Shown: positions 50,948-60,534, counted from the first letter of the stretch. The stretch: 64,000 nucleotides of DNA from Chelatococcus sp. YT9 (GCF_018398315.1 NZ_JAHBRW010000002.1:1038637-1102636); one strand, 5' to 3'. Translations and numbers: made by a program. The notes: generated by a model from the sequence alone, not told the origin.

Positions 50948-51913
50948 ATGCGACTGCAACGATATATTCTATTTCGTCTGGCGCAGGTGTTGCCTGTTGC
51001 TTTCGTCATCATCATTATCAACTTTGCGCTGATCCATCTCGCTCCCGGCGACGTCTCGATCATCCTCGCGGGCGAAGATGCAAACCCGGAATATATGGCG
51101 GCGGTGCGCGAGCGCTATGGCCTCGACCTGCCGCTGCCTCAGCAACTGCTGAATTATCTGATGCAGATTGCCTCCGGTGACCTCGGCCTGTCCTATCGCA
51201 CGCGTGAGCCCGTTCTCGATGTCATCCTGGAGCGGGTTCCCGCGACCCTTCTGCTCGCGGGGACGAGCCTGGTGCTTGCCGCCATCCTCGGCACGGCAAT
51301 CGGCGCCTTTGTTGCGCGACGCCCGGGATCCGCCCTCGATACCAGCGTCACGAGCCTCTCCATTTCCCTCTTCAGCATCCCGGTCTTCTGGCTGGGCCTT
51401 ATGCTGATCCTGCTGTTCGCGGTGAAGCTGCGCTGGTTTCCCTCGACGGGAATGGTCACCGTGGGCGGGCCGCGCGAGGGCATCGGCCGGGTCATGGACA
51501 TCCTCTGGCATATGGTGCTGCCGGTGCTGGCGCTTGCCACAGTCTGGCTCGGGCAATATGTGCGCCTCGCGCGCGCGTCTGTCGCGGACGTGCTCGCCGA
51601 GAGCTATGTGACGACGGGGCGCGCAATCGGCTTCAGCGAGCCCCAGATCCTGATGAAATTTGGCCTGCGCAATGCCTTGCTGCCGATCATCACGGTGCTC
51701 GGCCTGGAGATCGGTGTGCTGCTCACCGGTGCCGTGCTGACGGAGACCGTCTTCTCCTGGCCCGGGCTCGGGCGCCTGATTTACGAGGCGATCCTCGCCC
51801 GGGACACGCCCATCATCATGGGAGCCTTCATCATCATGTCCTTCACGGTGATGATCGCATCGCTCGTGACGGACGTTCTGTATGCGGCTCTCGACCCGCG
51901 GGTGAAGCTGTAG
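50948..51913 (+). CDS. DppB-type ABC transporter permease
   Basis: A 321-residue permease with six membrane helices. Family motifs: FALIHLAPGDVSIILAGED near the start, GTAIGAFVARRPGSALD in the middle, LARASVADVLAESYVTTGRA before the EAA loop, and VLTETVFSWPGLGRLIYEAI at the end. It forms one half of the membrane channel of the importer. It lies 14 bases after the binding protein gene; the stop is one base before the next start. Confidence 0.94.
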   Translation: MRLQRYILFRLAQVLPVAFVIIIINFALIHLAPGDVSIILAGEDANPEYMAAVRERYGLDLPLPQQLLNYLMQIASGDLGLSYRTREPVLDVILERVPATLLLAGTSLVLAAILGTAIGAFVARRPGSALDTSVTSLSISLFSIPVFWLGLMLILLFAVKLRWFPSTGMVTVGGPREGIGRVMDILWHMVLPVLALATVWLGQYVRLARASVADVLAESYVTTGRAIGFSEPQILMKFGLRNALLPIITVLGLEIGVLLTGAVLTETVFSWPGLGRLIYEAILARDTPIIMGAFIIMSFTVMIASLVTDVLYAALDPRVKL

Positions 51914-51914
51914 C

Positions 51915-53825
51915 ATGGCTCAGTCCCTTCGCTTCCTCCGCAACCTGATGTCGAGCCCGGCGAGTGCGATCAGCCTGAGCATCGTCGTCGCGGCGGTCGG
52001 GCTTGCTTTGGTGACACCTTTTCTCGGTCTACCCGATCCGAACGCGATGAGCGGCAAGCCTTATCTCCCGCCAAGCGCCGAGCACTGGTTCGGAACCGAC
52101 AATTATGGCCGCGATCTATTCTCCCGCGTCATTTGGGGAACACGGGTCGCCCTGGTGGTGGCGATCGGGTCGGCGGCCCTGTCCGTATTGCTCGGCATCA
52201 TCGTCGGCTCGCTTGCCGGCTATTACGGCGGCTGGGTCGATGCGCTGCTGAGCCGCGTCTTCGACGTCTTCCTGCTGATACCGACGTTCTTCCTGATCCT
52301 GCTGATCGTTGCCCTGTTCGGGTCCAACCTTGTCCTGACGATGGTTGCGATCGCGCTCACTACATGGCCCCGCTCGGCGCGCATCATCCGGTCGCAGGTG
52401 CTCTCCGTAAAATCCCGGGTCTATGTGCAAGCGGCGCTGGCGGCGGGCGCATCCAACATGCAGGTGCTGTTCCGGCATGTCATTCCAAACGGACTTGCAC
52501 CCCTGGTGACCGACGCGACCCTTCTCATGGGTCTCGCCATTCTCACCGAGGCGGGATTGAGCTTTCTCGGCCTCGGCGATCAGAACACCGTCAGTTGGGG
52601 GCGCATGATCTTCGAAGGACAGCGCCAGTTGCGGCTCGCGCCTTGGATGTCGATCGCGCCGGGCGCGGCCATGCTGATCCTGGTCGCGAGCCTCAACCTG
52701 TTGGGCGACGGCCTCAACTACGCAATGAATCCGCAATTGCGCTCGCGCGGCGGCTCGCCGGCAAAACGGCGGCTCGCCGCACCGCCGGCGGATGACGAGC
52801 CATCCGGCGGCCCGGTCATCCTCACGGTGCGGGATCTGCGCATGGCCTATCACGCCAATGGCGAACGGACGATCGCCGTCGATGGCGTATCCTTCGATCT
52901 GCCACGCGGCGGCAGCCTCGGCATCGTCGGGGAAAGCGGCTGTGGCAAGAGCAGCCTCGGCAGTGCACTGCTGCAGACCCTCCCGAACAACGCCCAGATC
53001 ATTGATGGAACGGTGCGCTTCGATGGGCGCGCCATTCTGGCCCAGGGGCATCCGGTCGGCGAACGCGGCCGCGCGCGCATCCAGGCGCTACGCTGGGTGC
53101 GCCTCGCGACCATCTTCCAGAGCGCGATGAACGCGCTCAATCCGGTCACGACAGTCCGCAAGCAGATGCGCGACGCATTCCTGCTGCATCGACCTGGCGC
53201 AACCCGGGCGGAGGCCGACCGGCGCATCGCCGAGGTCTTCGACCTGATCGGCATTCCTCGCAAGCGCATGGATGCCTATCCCCATGAGCTGTCGGGTGGG
53301 ATGCGTCAACGCGCCATGATCGCGCTCAGCCTGATCCACGAGCCGGATCTGGTGATCGCCGACGAGCCCACCACCGCGCTCGACATGATCATTCAAGACC
53401 AGATCCTCGCCGAGATCGACCGTCTGCGCCGCCGCATGAATCTGTCGCTCATCCTCGTCTCGCACGACATGGGCGCCGTTGCCGAGACATGCGACACGGT
53501 CGCGGTCATGTATGCGGGCCGGATCGTCGAGCTGGCGCCGACAGAGGTCATCTTCCAGAACCCGGCGCATCCCTACACCCGTGCGCTGATCGAATCCCTG
53601 CCCAGTCTCGCCGGCCCCAAGCGCCCGTTGACGAGCCTGCCCGGCGATGGATCGCAGCGCCCCGCCAACGGCAAGGGCTGCCGTTTCGCTCCACGATGTA
53701 TCCACGCCGGCGAAATCTGTCGGACCGAGACGCCGCCCGATATCCGCCTGGACGCGAAGCACCGCGCCGAATGCCATTACGCCGGCCAGTTCGCGCATGA
53801 ACCACGCAGGGAGTCCGTGCGATGA
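51915..53825 (+). CDS. Fused DppC-type permease and DppD-type ATPase
   Basis: A 636-residue protein in which the second permease and first ATPase of the importer are one chain. Residues 1-about 290 are a DppC-like permease (HWFGTDNYGRDLFSRVIWG, EAA-loop LAAGASNMQVLFRHVIPNG). A short linker (SKRGGSPAKRRLAAPPA-like, about 275-295) leads to an ABC ATPase with Walker A lysine K345 in GESGCGKSS, signature LSGGMRQR near 459, Walker B LVIADEPTTALD, and the C-terminal oligopeptide motif with several cysteines (CRFAPRC, ICR). The fusion fixes the stoichiometry of channel and motor. The DppF-type second ATPase overlaps its stop by four bases. Confidence 0.93.
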   Translation: MAQSLRFLRNLMSSPASAISLSIVVAAVGLALVTPFLGLPDPNAMSGKPYLPPSAEHWFGTDNYGRDLFSRVIWGTRVALVVAIGSAALSVLLGIIVGSLAGYYGGWVDALLSRVFDVFLLIPTFFLILLIVALFGSNLVLTMVAIALTTWPRSARIIRSQVLSVKSRVYVQAALAAGASNMQVLFRHVIPNGLAPLVTDATLLMGLAILTEAGLSFLGLGDQNTVSWGRMIFEGQRQLRLAPWMSIAPGAAMLILVASLNLLGDGLNYAMNPQLRSRGGSPAKRRLAAPPADDEPSGGPVILTVRDLRMAYHANGERTIAVDGVSFDLPRGGSLGIVGESGCGKSSLGSALLQTLPNNAQIIDGTVRFDGRAILAQGHPVGERGRARIQALRWVRLATIFQSAMNALNPVTTVRKQMRDAFLLHRPGATRAEADRRIAEVFDLIGIPRKRMDAYPHELSGGMRQRAMIALSLIHEPDLVIADEPTTALDMIIQDQILAEIDRLRRRMNLSLILVSHDMGAVAETCDTVAVMYAGRIVELAPTEVIFQNPAHPYTRALIESLPSLAGPKRPLTSLPGDGSQRPANGKGCRFAPRCIHAGEICRTETPPDIRLDAKHRAECHYAGQFAHEPRRESVR

Positions 53826-54850
53826 TATCGCCTCTGCTGGAACTCGTCGATCTGCAGATGATCTACGACGGCAACGCGGGGCTGATGTCGCTCCTCACCG
53901 GCCGGCAGACCGACCGTGTGCTTGCCGTCGATCATGTCAGCCTGCGGCTTGGCGAGGGCGAAACCATTGCCGTGGTCGGCGAAAGCGGTTCCGGCAAGAC
54001 CACGACTGGGCGGATCGTGACCTTGCAGGAGCGGCCGACACACGGCGCCGTCGTTTACGATGGAAAGGACGTCACTGACATCACGGGGCCTGCGCTGAAA
54101 CGCTACCGCCGCGATGTCCAGATGATCTTCCAGAACCCCTATGAGGCGCTCGATCCCCGCTTCACGATCGGGCAGTCGCTGAGGGAACCTCTCGACCTGC
54201 ACAACCATCTTCCGGCGCGCGTGCGTCAGGCCCGTGTCCTGGAGATGCTGTCCGCCGTGGAACTGCGGCCTGCCGAGGCCTTTGCCGATCGCTATCCGGC
54301 CGATCTGTCAGGCGGGCAGCTCCAGCGCGTCGCCATCGCCCGCGCGCTTATCCTGGAACCCCGCATCGTGGTTGCGGACGAGCCGGTGAGCATGCTCGAT
54401 GTTTCCGTGCGCTCTGGGGTCATGAACCTCATGCTGGCACTGCAGCAGCGGCTCAAGGTGTCCTATCTCTACATCACGCACGATCTGGCCGTCGCCCGCT
54501 ACATGTCCGACAGGATCGCCGTCATGTATCTCGGGGCCCTTGTCGAGGAGGGGCCCACGGAGGCGCTGGTGCAGGCCGCCGGTCACCCCTATACGCGGCT
54601 CCTGATCGCGGCGGTGCCCGAGCACCACGGCGGCCAGCAGCGCAAGCGTATCGCGCTCAAAGGCGATGCGCTGACGGCGGACAAAGCCGCCACGGGCTGC
54701 CGTTTTCATACGCGCTGTCCGATGGCGCGAGATCTCTGCCGGACGACGCCGCCACCGATGGTGAACCTTGCGGCGAACCATAAGGCAGCGTGCCATTTTG
54801 CCCCCGATGTCGTCGAGCGTGGCCTGACATCGCTCGTAACAACGGCCTGA
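53822..54850 (+). CDS. DppF-type ABC transporter ATP-binding protein
   Basis: A 342-residue ABC ATPase with Walker A GESGSGKTT, signature LSGGQLQRV, Walker B IVVADEPVSMLD, and the C-terminal Fe-S-like cysteine motif of oligopeptide ATPases (CRFHTRCPMARDLC). The Q-loop region contains FQNPYEALDPRF. It pairs with the fused permease-ATPase to drive import. ATG 53822 overlaps the previous stop by four bases. Confidence 0.94.
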   Translation: MISPLLELVDLQMIYDGNAGLMSLLTGRQTDRVLAVDHVSLRLGEGETIAVVGESGSGKTTTGRIVTLQERPTHGAVVYDGKDVTDITGPALKRYRRDVQMIFQNPYEALDPRFTIGQSLREPLDLHNHLPARVRQARVLEMLSAVELRPAEAFADRYPADLSGGQLQRVAIARALILEPRIVVADEPVSMLDVSVRSGVMNLMLALQQRLKVSYLYITHDLAVARYMSDRIAVMYLGALVEEGPTEALVQAAGHPYTRLLIAAVPEHHGGQQRKRIALKGDALTADKAATGCRFHTRCPMARDLCRTTPPPMVNLAANHKAACHFAPDVVERGLTSLVTTA

Positions 54851-54868
54851 TAAAGCGAGGAATAGGCA

Positions 54869-56026
54869 ATGGATGTCGCATATCCCTTCGTGGATTTCGG
54901 CCCGGTGGAAGATTTCATGACCGGCCTCAACGCATGGGTCGCCATCGAGAGCCCCACGTCTAGCGCGGAAGCGGTCAATCGCATGGTCGACAAGGCCGCG
55001 GCCGATTTCACGGCCATCGGCGTGCCGACGATCCGCTATCCGGGAAAGGGCGGTCGCGGCGACCACCTCGTGGCGCGCGCGCCCTGGGGCGATCCGGACA
55101 GTCCCGGCATCCTCCTTGTCTGCCACCTCGATACGGTCCACCCTATCGGCAGTCTCGCCGTCAATCCCATCCGCGAAGTCGAGGGGCGTGCCTTCGGCCC
55201 CGGCATCCAGGACATGAAATCCGGCGGCTACATGGCGCTCATGGCGCTGCGACGGCTGATCGAGGCCGAACGCCGGACGCCTCTTCCGATCACGATCATC
55301 TATGTGTCCGATGAGGAGGTCGGCAGCGAGACATCGCGGGCCCTGATCGAAGATCTGGCGCGGCAATCCCGCTATGCCCTGGTTCTGGAGCCGGCGCGTG
55401 ACGGCGGAAAGATCGTCACCGCCCGCAAGGGCGTCGGTCGTTTTCGCATCGAAGTTAAAGGTCGCCCCTCGCACTCCGGCAACGCCCACGCCAACGGCCG
55501 CAGCGCCATCCGCGAACTCGCGGCGCAGGTGCTCGCCCTGGAGGCGATGACGGAGTACACGCGCGGCATCACCGTCAATGTCGGGCAGATCGAAGGCGGA
55601 ACCGCCGGAAACGTGGTGCCGGAATTCGCCAGCGCCTCGATTGACCTGCGCGTCCCGAGCGACGACACCGCCCGCGAAATGACGGAGCGCATCCTGTCCC
55701 TCAAGCCGCAATTCCCCGATACCACGGTGCGGGTGACCGGCGGCCTTAACCGCGCGCCCTACCGCAAGATGGATCGTCAGGACATCAGCGTGCTGTTCAA
55801 CAAGGCAGCCCGTCTCGCGGCCGACCTCGGCTTCACGCTTGAGGATCTGCCGGACGGCGAGGGATCGGGTGGTTCGGACGGGCAGTTCTGTGTTGCCTAC
55901 GTCCCAGTTCTCGACGGCCTCGGTCCCTGTGGGGCGGGCCTGCATACCCATCACGAATACATCGAGGTGGATAGCATTCGCCCGCGCGGCAACCTGCTTC
56001 TGCGCCTTCTACAATCGCTCGAATGA
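54869..56026 (+). CDS. M20-family metallopeptidase/amidohydrolase
   Basis: A 385-residue M20 (ArgE/DapE/carboxypeptidase G2-like) zinc enzyme. Metal ligands are H86 and D88 in CHLDTVHP, D115 in GIQDMKSGG, and E149/E150 in VSDEEVGS; the C-terminal half has the dimerisation domain GRPSHSGNAHANG and the final ligand region HTHHEYIEVDSI. Members cleave peptide or N-carbamoyl/N-acyl amide bonds next to a carboxylate. Following the importer by 18 bases, it is likely to act on the imported or HyuAB-opened product, as HyuC does in hydantoin pathways; this is inference. Confidence 0.92.
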   Translation: MDVAYPFVDFGPVEDFMTGLNAWVAIESPTSSAEAVNRMVDKAAADFTAIGVPTIRYPGKGGRGDHLVARAPWGDPDSPGILLVCHLDTVHPIGSLAVNPIREVEGRAFGPGIQDMKSGGYMALMALRRLIEAERRTPLPITIIYVSDEEVGSETSRALIEDLARQSRYALVLEPARDGGKIVTARKGVGRFRIEVKGRPSHSGNAHANGRSAIRELAAQVLALEAMTEYTRGITVNVGQIEGGTAGNVVPEFASASIDLRVPSDDTAREMTERILSLKPQFPDTTVRVTGGLNRAPYRKMDRQDISVLFNKAARLAADLGFTLEDLPDGEGSGGSDGQFCVAYVPVLDGLGPCGAGLHTHHEYIEVDSIRPRGNLLLRLLQSLE

Positions 56027-56038
56027 AGGATCAGCGCC

Positions 56039-57331
56039 ATGAAGGTCCATCTTGCCTGGTTTGGCCCCAACAGCCCGAACAACTGGAACAGGCCCTCGGG
56101 TGCGATCTATGACTGGCGCAAGCCGGATCTCTATCTCGATGTGGCGCGGATGTGTGAACGCGCCAAGTTCGACATGATTCTCTTTGCCGATTCAGTCGCG
56201 GTTCCGACGACCTATGGCAACAGCACCGATTGGTACGTCAAGAACGGCTTCATGATCAGCCACGATCCTGTGCCGACCATGGCGATGATGGCAGCGGTGA
56301 CATCAAGGATCGGCCTGGCGGCGACCCTGTCGACGACCTTCTATCCGCCCTATCTTCTCGCGCGTCTGTTGGGGACCATTGATCACCTGAGCGGCGGACG
56401 CATCGGCTGGAATGTCGTGACCGGCGCCAGTGACGACGCAGCCCGCAATTTCGGTGAGGACCAGCTGATCGAACATGATCGCCGCTACGATATGGCGGAC
56501 GAATATATGGATCTCGTGCGAAAGCTTTGGAACAGCTGGCAACCCGACGCGATCGTCGAGAACCGCAGGGAAGGTATCTTTGCCGATCCCGCCAAGGTGC
56601 ACCCGGTCGATCATGCCGGCGCGTTCTACAAGTGCCGGGGCCCGTTGAACGTAACCTCGTCACCGCAAAAAGAACCCTTGGTGATCGTCGCGGGCACATC
56701 ACCGCGTGGGCAACGTTTTGCTGTTGAGCAGGGCGACGTGGTCATCGCGCACAAGAACAACGTGGCGGACATGCGTAAGTATGTCGTGCGGATTCGCGAA
56801 CAGCTCGTTGCGGCGGGCCGTGACCCAAAGTCCATGAAGATCTTCTTTGCCATCAAGCCGATCATTGGCGAGACAGAAGGCATCGCACGCGAGAAGCGGC
56901 GCCTGCACCACGAACGCGCCAACCTGGAGCGAGGCCTCGCCTATGTGTCGCTGACGCTTGGCCACGACATGTCACATTTCGATCTCGACAAGCCCATTTC
57001 GCCCGACCTGCCGGTGCAGGCCATCATCGGCAAGCTCCAGCAGATGCAGGGCATGGGTGAGGCGGTGACCTTGCGTCAGTTCGCTTTGCATGAAGCCTTG
57101 CAGGAAACCCATGAAATCTGCGGAAGCTATGAACAGGTCGCCGACACGATAGATGAGATAGCCGACGAGACTGGCGCAGATGGCTTCCATTTTCGCGGCA
57201 TGCTGCAGGACTATGATTATCTGACCGAGGTGGCGACACGCCTGATCCCCATCATGCAGGACAAAGGTATCTCGCGCAGCGAATACGTGGGGGCAACGCT
57301 CAAGGAAAACCTCTTCTCAACGAGTACTTGA
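56039..57331 (+). CDS. Flavin-dependent monooxygenase, NtaA/SnaA/DszA (LLM) family
   Basis: A 430-residue bacterial-luciferase-like, FMN-dependent monooxygenase. Family features include HLAWFGPN and WRKPDLYLDVARMCERAKFDM at the start, TTFYPPYLLARLLGTIDHLSGGR, and the NVVTGASDDAARNFG block, as in nitrilotriacetate (NtaA), DszA and pristinamycin (SnaA) enzymes. These oxidise C-N or C-S bonds with reduced FMN from a separate reductase; none is encoded nearby. Last gene of the cluster, 12 bases after the M20 gene, probably completing degradation by oxidative cleavage of a C-N bond. Confidence 0.93.
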   Translation: MKVHLAWFGPNSPNNWNRPSGAIYDWRKPDLYLDVARMCERAKFDMILFADSVAVPTTYGNSTDWYVKNGFMISHDPVPTMAMMAAVTSRIGLAATLSTTFYPPYLLARLLGTIDHLSGGRIGWNVVTGASDDAARNFGEDQLIEHDRRYDMADEYMDLVRKLWNSWQPDAIVENRREGIFADPAKVHPVDHAGAFYKCRGPLNVTSSPQKEPLVIVAGTSPRGQRFAVEQGDVVIAHKNNVADMRKYVVRIREQLVAAGRDPKSMKIFFAIKPIIGETEGIAREKRRLHHERANLERGLAYVSLTLGHDMSHFDLDKPISPDLPVQAIIGKLQQMQGMGEAVTLRQFALHEALQETHEICGSYEQVADTIDEIADETGADGFHFRGMLQDYDYLTEVATRLIPIMQDKGISRSEYVGATLKENLFSTST

Positions 57332-57348
57332 ACGATTGCGATTGAGCT

Positions 57349-57381
57349 GGCTCTCCGCCATGTTGGATGGCGGGCCGAGCC
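57349..57381 (+). terminator. Possible operon-end stem-loop
   Basis: A stem GGCTC-T-CCGCCAT / ATGGCGG-GCC-GAGCC with a 5-base loop, 18 bases after the last catabolic gene. It is strong but lacks a following T run, so it may be a Rho-assisted terminator or a 3' protecting structure. Confidence 0.45.
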
Positions 57382-57987
57382 AATGCTGAAATGGCAAGCG
57401 AATCATCTTTCCCTGGGTCGCGGGAAACGTTGTTGGTGCTGTTTTCATTTGAAATATTTGTGTCTCAGTCAGCTTGAGCGGCGACTGAGGAAATGACTTT
57501 GAGCTACCCGATCATGTTTCCCTCCACAAGTTTATCGCGCCCCGCTCCGATTGGGCCCCTCGATGAGCCACGTGCTATGCGACCGTTAACGCGCCGCACT
57601 CGCGGCGGCATCTTAGGAAAAAAGCTGAGGGTCCCGTCGAGTTGACTAGATCTGCGGCTCAAGTGTACAGGAGAAGTTTAGGGTTCACCGTATGAGGTCT
57701 AACAACCGCTGAGTGTTCATGAATAAAACCAGCCTTAGCTTCACCGCTCCAGCTGGCTGCCTGTTCTGCCGATCGCAAGCGGCGTCTTGCCATCGCGTAC
57801 CATCTATCGTGACAAGCGCGTCAGCACGTTTCTCGGTAGTGGTCTGATCCGGTCCGGCCACACCCGAACCATTCCCCGCGCTCACTTTGACGATGTCGAT
57901 GATCGGTCACCTGACCTTGCGGCCCACATTCTTGGCCTGAGGCAGAGTTTCGCTAAGGCTCGGTAGGCTGTCCAGAGAAGTAGGCAC
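57382..57987. other. Intergenic region without supported gene
   Basis: The region between the end of the catabolic cluster and the convergent glutathione-transferase gene. Short frames on both strands lack ribosome sites and recognisable domains. Confidence 0.4.
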
Positions 57988-58644
57988 CTATGTCGTTTCA
58001 TTCGTGGCCTCGTTAAACGCTGCCAGTTGAGCAGCGAATGCCCGCTTGTAGGCAGGCCGGGCCTCACCGCGGGCCACGTAGTCAGCCAGGCTGGGATACC
58101 CGTCGAGCAACCCGGCAGGCTTCAATCTCTGCAGGACGTGCACCATCATCAGGTCGCCGGCGCTGAACGCGCCCTCCAACCAGTCGCCGTCGCCAAGTCG
58201 GTCAGAAAGTTCGCGGAGCCGAGAGCGTACGCGATCAATCACGAGCGGCAGCCGCTCGTGGCTCCACGACCGGTCACTCTCCAGGAGCCTGGCGGCGGCG
58301 AGTTCGAGAATTGGAGGCTCCACCGTACTGAGTGCCGCGAACATCCAAGTGATGGCACGTGCCCTGCCATTGGGTTCAGCAGGAAACAGGCCTCGATGGC
58401 TCTCGGCGATGTGCAGCACAATCGATCCCGTCTCAAACAAGACGAGGTCACCTTCCTCATAGGTCGGAATTTGCCCGAAAGGATGCAGCGCCAAATGCGC
58501 GGGTCCCTTTAACGCCTTGAACGAAACAAGGCGCACCTCGTAAGGCTGTCCCACTTCCTCCAAGGCCCAGCGGACGCGAACGTCGCGCGCCAGCCCCTTG
58601 CCGCCGTCGGGCGAGCGTTCAAAGGCGGTGATGATCGGGACCAT
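57988..58644 (-). CDS. Glutathione S-transferase family protein
   Basis: A 218-residue GST. The N-terminal thioredoxin-like domain (about 1-80) has VRWALEEVGQPYEVRLV and the glutathione-binding VLFETGSIVLHIAE with the E-S/T pair; the C-terminal helical domain (about 90-205) has FSAGDLMMVHVLQRL with the usual N-capping D. ATG 58644 has GGAGAG about seven bases upstream, favouring it over 58659. It conjugates glutathione to electrophiles. It stands alone. Confidence 0.9.
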   Translation of the reverse strand: MVPIITAFERSPDGGKGLARDVRVRWALEEVGQPYEVRLVSFKALKGPAHLALHPFGQIPTYEEGDLVLFETGSIVLHIAESHRGLFPAEPNGRARAITWMFAALSTVEPPILELAAARLLESDRSWSHERLPLVIDRVRSRLRELSDRLGDGDWLEGAFSAGDLMMVHVLQRLKPAGLLDGYPSLADYVARGEARPAYKRAFAAQLAAFNEATNETT

Positions 58645-59076
58645 CGGAACTCTCCGCAAGACTGTGTGACGATACTAAGTAGCAAATCCCTGTGGTTTGG
58701 GGGATCGCAATTGACCTCGTGTCCGAGTGGCCGGCGAGTTCAGCACCAAGGTGCACCAGTTAACCTCAACCTTATGGGTACATGGCTGCAACTCCACGCC
58801 GCGTCCCGCAATTTCTTCTTCGCGTGCACGGGTAGAACCGCAGGCTTCAGCGTCAGCGCCGGGTTCCGCTCGGTGAGGTTGGGATGGTTGTTGTCCCGCT
58901 CGGGGAGGGTAACCAGCTGGAGAGGCCCATCATTGACGGTTCCTCTGTTTGTCGGCCGCTGGAGAGCACGTGGACTCCACCCCACCATGCTGGGGCAGTG
59001 TTGCAACAAACCCAGACGGATTGACACCGGTTCTAATTCATGACACATGAAGTGACGTGAATTCGGAGCGAGTATC
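58645..59076. other. Intergenic region, divergent promoters
   Basis: Frames of 114-126 codons overlap on both strands here, but neither carries a recognisable domain or ribosome site. It contains the promoters of the GST gene (left) and the TetR-cupin operon (right). Confidence 0.35.
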
Positions 59077-59700
59077 GTGGCCAACCCGCGTGTCTACAAC
59101 AGCCCCCTTCGTCAGGAGAAATCGCGTGAGACGCGAGAGGCTATTCTTACGGCCCTCCTTGCCCTCATGCAGGCCGGTGGAGGACCCGACGACATCAGCA
59201 TGGAGGCAATTGCGCGGGAGGCCGGGGTGCAGCGGCGCACGGTGTTCCGGCATTTCGCCCACAAAGAAGAACTGCTCATGTCTTTTTGGGCCTGGCTCAA
59301 TCAGCGCATTGGTGCATCGACCGAGCCTGAGACGACGCAGGATGTGCTCGATGGTCCACGCAAGGTATTTCCCCTGTTTGACGAGCATGAAGCAATTATT
59401 CGTGCTGCGCTTCATTCTCGAACCGGACGCGAGATGCGGCTGAGTACGATTCCGGCACGGCGCGCTGGCTTTTCGCGGGCTCTCGATCCTGCGCTGCGTT
59501 CGCTCTCATCTGAAAAGGCGCGGACAGTCGAAGCGCTGGCGCATCTTCTCTACTCGGCCTCTGCCTGGGAAACTCTCAAAGATTATGGCGGTCTCACCGG
59601 TCCTCAGGCTGGGGAGATCGCGTCTTGGACGCTTGAACTGGTCTTGTCCGCGATCGGTGCGAGTGATCCCCCAGCGGACACGCAAGGAAACAAGCGTTGA
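59077..59700 (+). CDS. TetR/AcrR-family transcriptional regulator
   Basis: A 207-residue regulator. The helix-turn-helix (about 20-65) has ISMEAIAREAGVQRRTVFRHF followed by AHKEELL; the C-terminal ligand-binding domain is all-helical. It starts at GTG 59077 with GGAG ten bases upstream. Its stop overlaps by one base the ATG of the cupin gene, so both form an operon. It probably represses this operon or a nearby gene. Confidence 0.92.
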   Translation: MANPRVYNSPLRQEKSRETREAILTALLALMQAGGGPDDISMEAIAREAGVQRRTVFRHFAHKEELLMSFWAWLNQRIGASTEPETTQDVLDGPRKVFPLFDEHEAIIRAALHSRTGREMRLSTIPARRAGFSRALDPALRSLSSEKARTVEALAHLLYSASAWETLKDYGGLTGPQAGEIASWTLELVLSAIGASDPPADTQGNKR

Positions 59701-60152
59701 TGATCGAGATGGTCTCCCCCAAAAACTGTAAATCTGTGTGGGTTGCTGGCGACCGCATTCGGTTCTTGGGAACTGTTCCGGAAACGCAGCTCGAGTTGAT
59801 CGAGGTCGAGATTCCAGCGGGATCGGGAACGCCGCCGCACCTCCACGAGTCGCCCGAGTTATTTTTCATCGTCGCCGGTGAACTGACCGTTCGGCAATTC
59901 CGAATGACTGGAGCGCCGGACGTGATACGCGCCGAACAGGGCGCGACGATCCTCATACCCTCCCGCGTGCCTCATAACTATACCAACGAAAGTGGCAGTA
60001 CCGTGCGCATGCTGGCGGTTCTGAAGTCATCCATGACTGCGTTCTTCCGCGAGATCGCCGCGGTCGAGCCCGTCCAGGGCGAACCGGACTTTGGGATGAT
60101 CGGAGCGGCTATGCTGCGCCACGGAGTCGAGATATTCCAGACGTCTGCCTGA
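59700..60152 (+). CDS. Cupin-domain protein
   Basis: A 150-residue single cupin. Metal-ligand motifs are GSGTPPHLHESPELFFIVAGE (motif 1, with histidines and glutamate) and LIPSRVPHNYTNES (motif 2, with a histidine). ATG 59700 shares a base with the TetR stop; TTG 59697 is an unlikely alternative. Coupling to a TetR regulator suggests the pair senses or converts the same small molecule. Confidence 0.88.
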   Translation: MIEMVSPKNCKSVWVAGDRIRFLGTVPETQLELIEVEIPAGSGTPPHLHESPELFFIVAGELTVRQFRMTGAPDVIRAEQGATILIPSRVPHNYTNESGSTVRMLAVLKSSMTAFFREIAAVEPVQGEPDFGMIGAAMLRHGVEIFQTSA

Positions 60153-60300
60153 GCCCGTCTGGGGCCGTGCTGTTAACGGGACTGCACGGGCTTATGGCGG
60201 CTCCCGGCCAGCCAGGACGAGTTGCAAGCTAGCTCCTCTTCTCCTGCTCCATGGCCTTCGTCCGTTTCAGGCGATCGGGCGGCTGCCGTCGACTGAGATG

Positions 60301-60534
60301 TCACGCGGGCCAGTTGCAGCCCTTCGATGGCGGCGGGGAGCGGCCGAGATAACCATGTCGAAAGCCGAATTCCCAAAAACGCCTCAACGCCGCGCCGCGG
60401 GGGTACGCGGCGCCGCAGCGTTCCACCTCGAATTCGATCCGAGTCTGATTGGCGCCGGCAGCGTGAAGAGAGGCTCCCTCAGCATAACCAGCATCCACGG
60501 CTTGCTCAGCCGAGACGAGCATTTGAGTGCCCAT
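60301..60534 (-). CDS. Small hypothetical protein
   Basis: A 77-residue basic, soluble protein. A very good ribosome site (GGAGG with 8 bases to the ATG at 60534) argues for a real gene; the open frame upstream lacks one. The N-terminus (about 1-30) is helical and alanine-rich. No family recognised. Confidence 0.55.
   Translation of the reverse strand: MGTQMLVSAEQAVDAGYAEGASLHAAGANQTRIEFEVERCGAAYPRGAALRRFWEFGFRHGYLGRSPPPSKGCNWPA

Noticed and set aside
58666-59084. Overlapping 114- and 126-codon frames on opposite strands
   Set aside because: Neither has a ribosome site or domain; most likely one strand's GC-rich shadow of the other.
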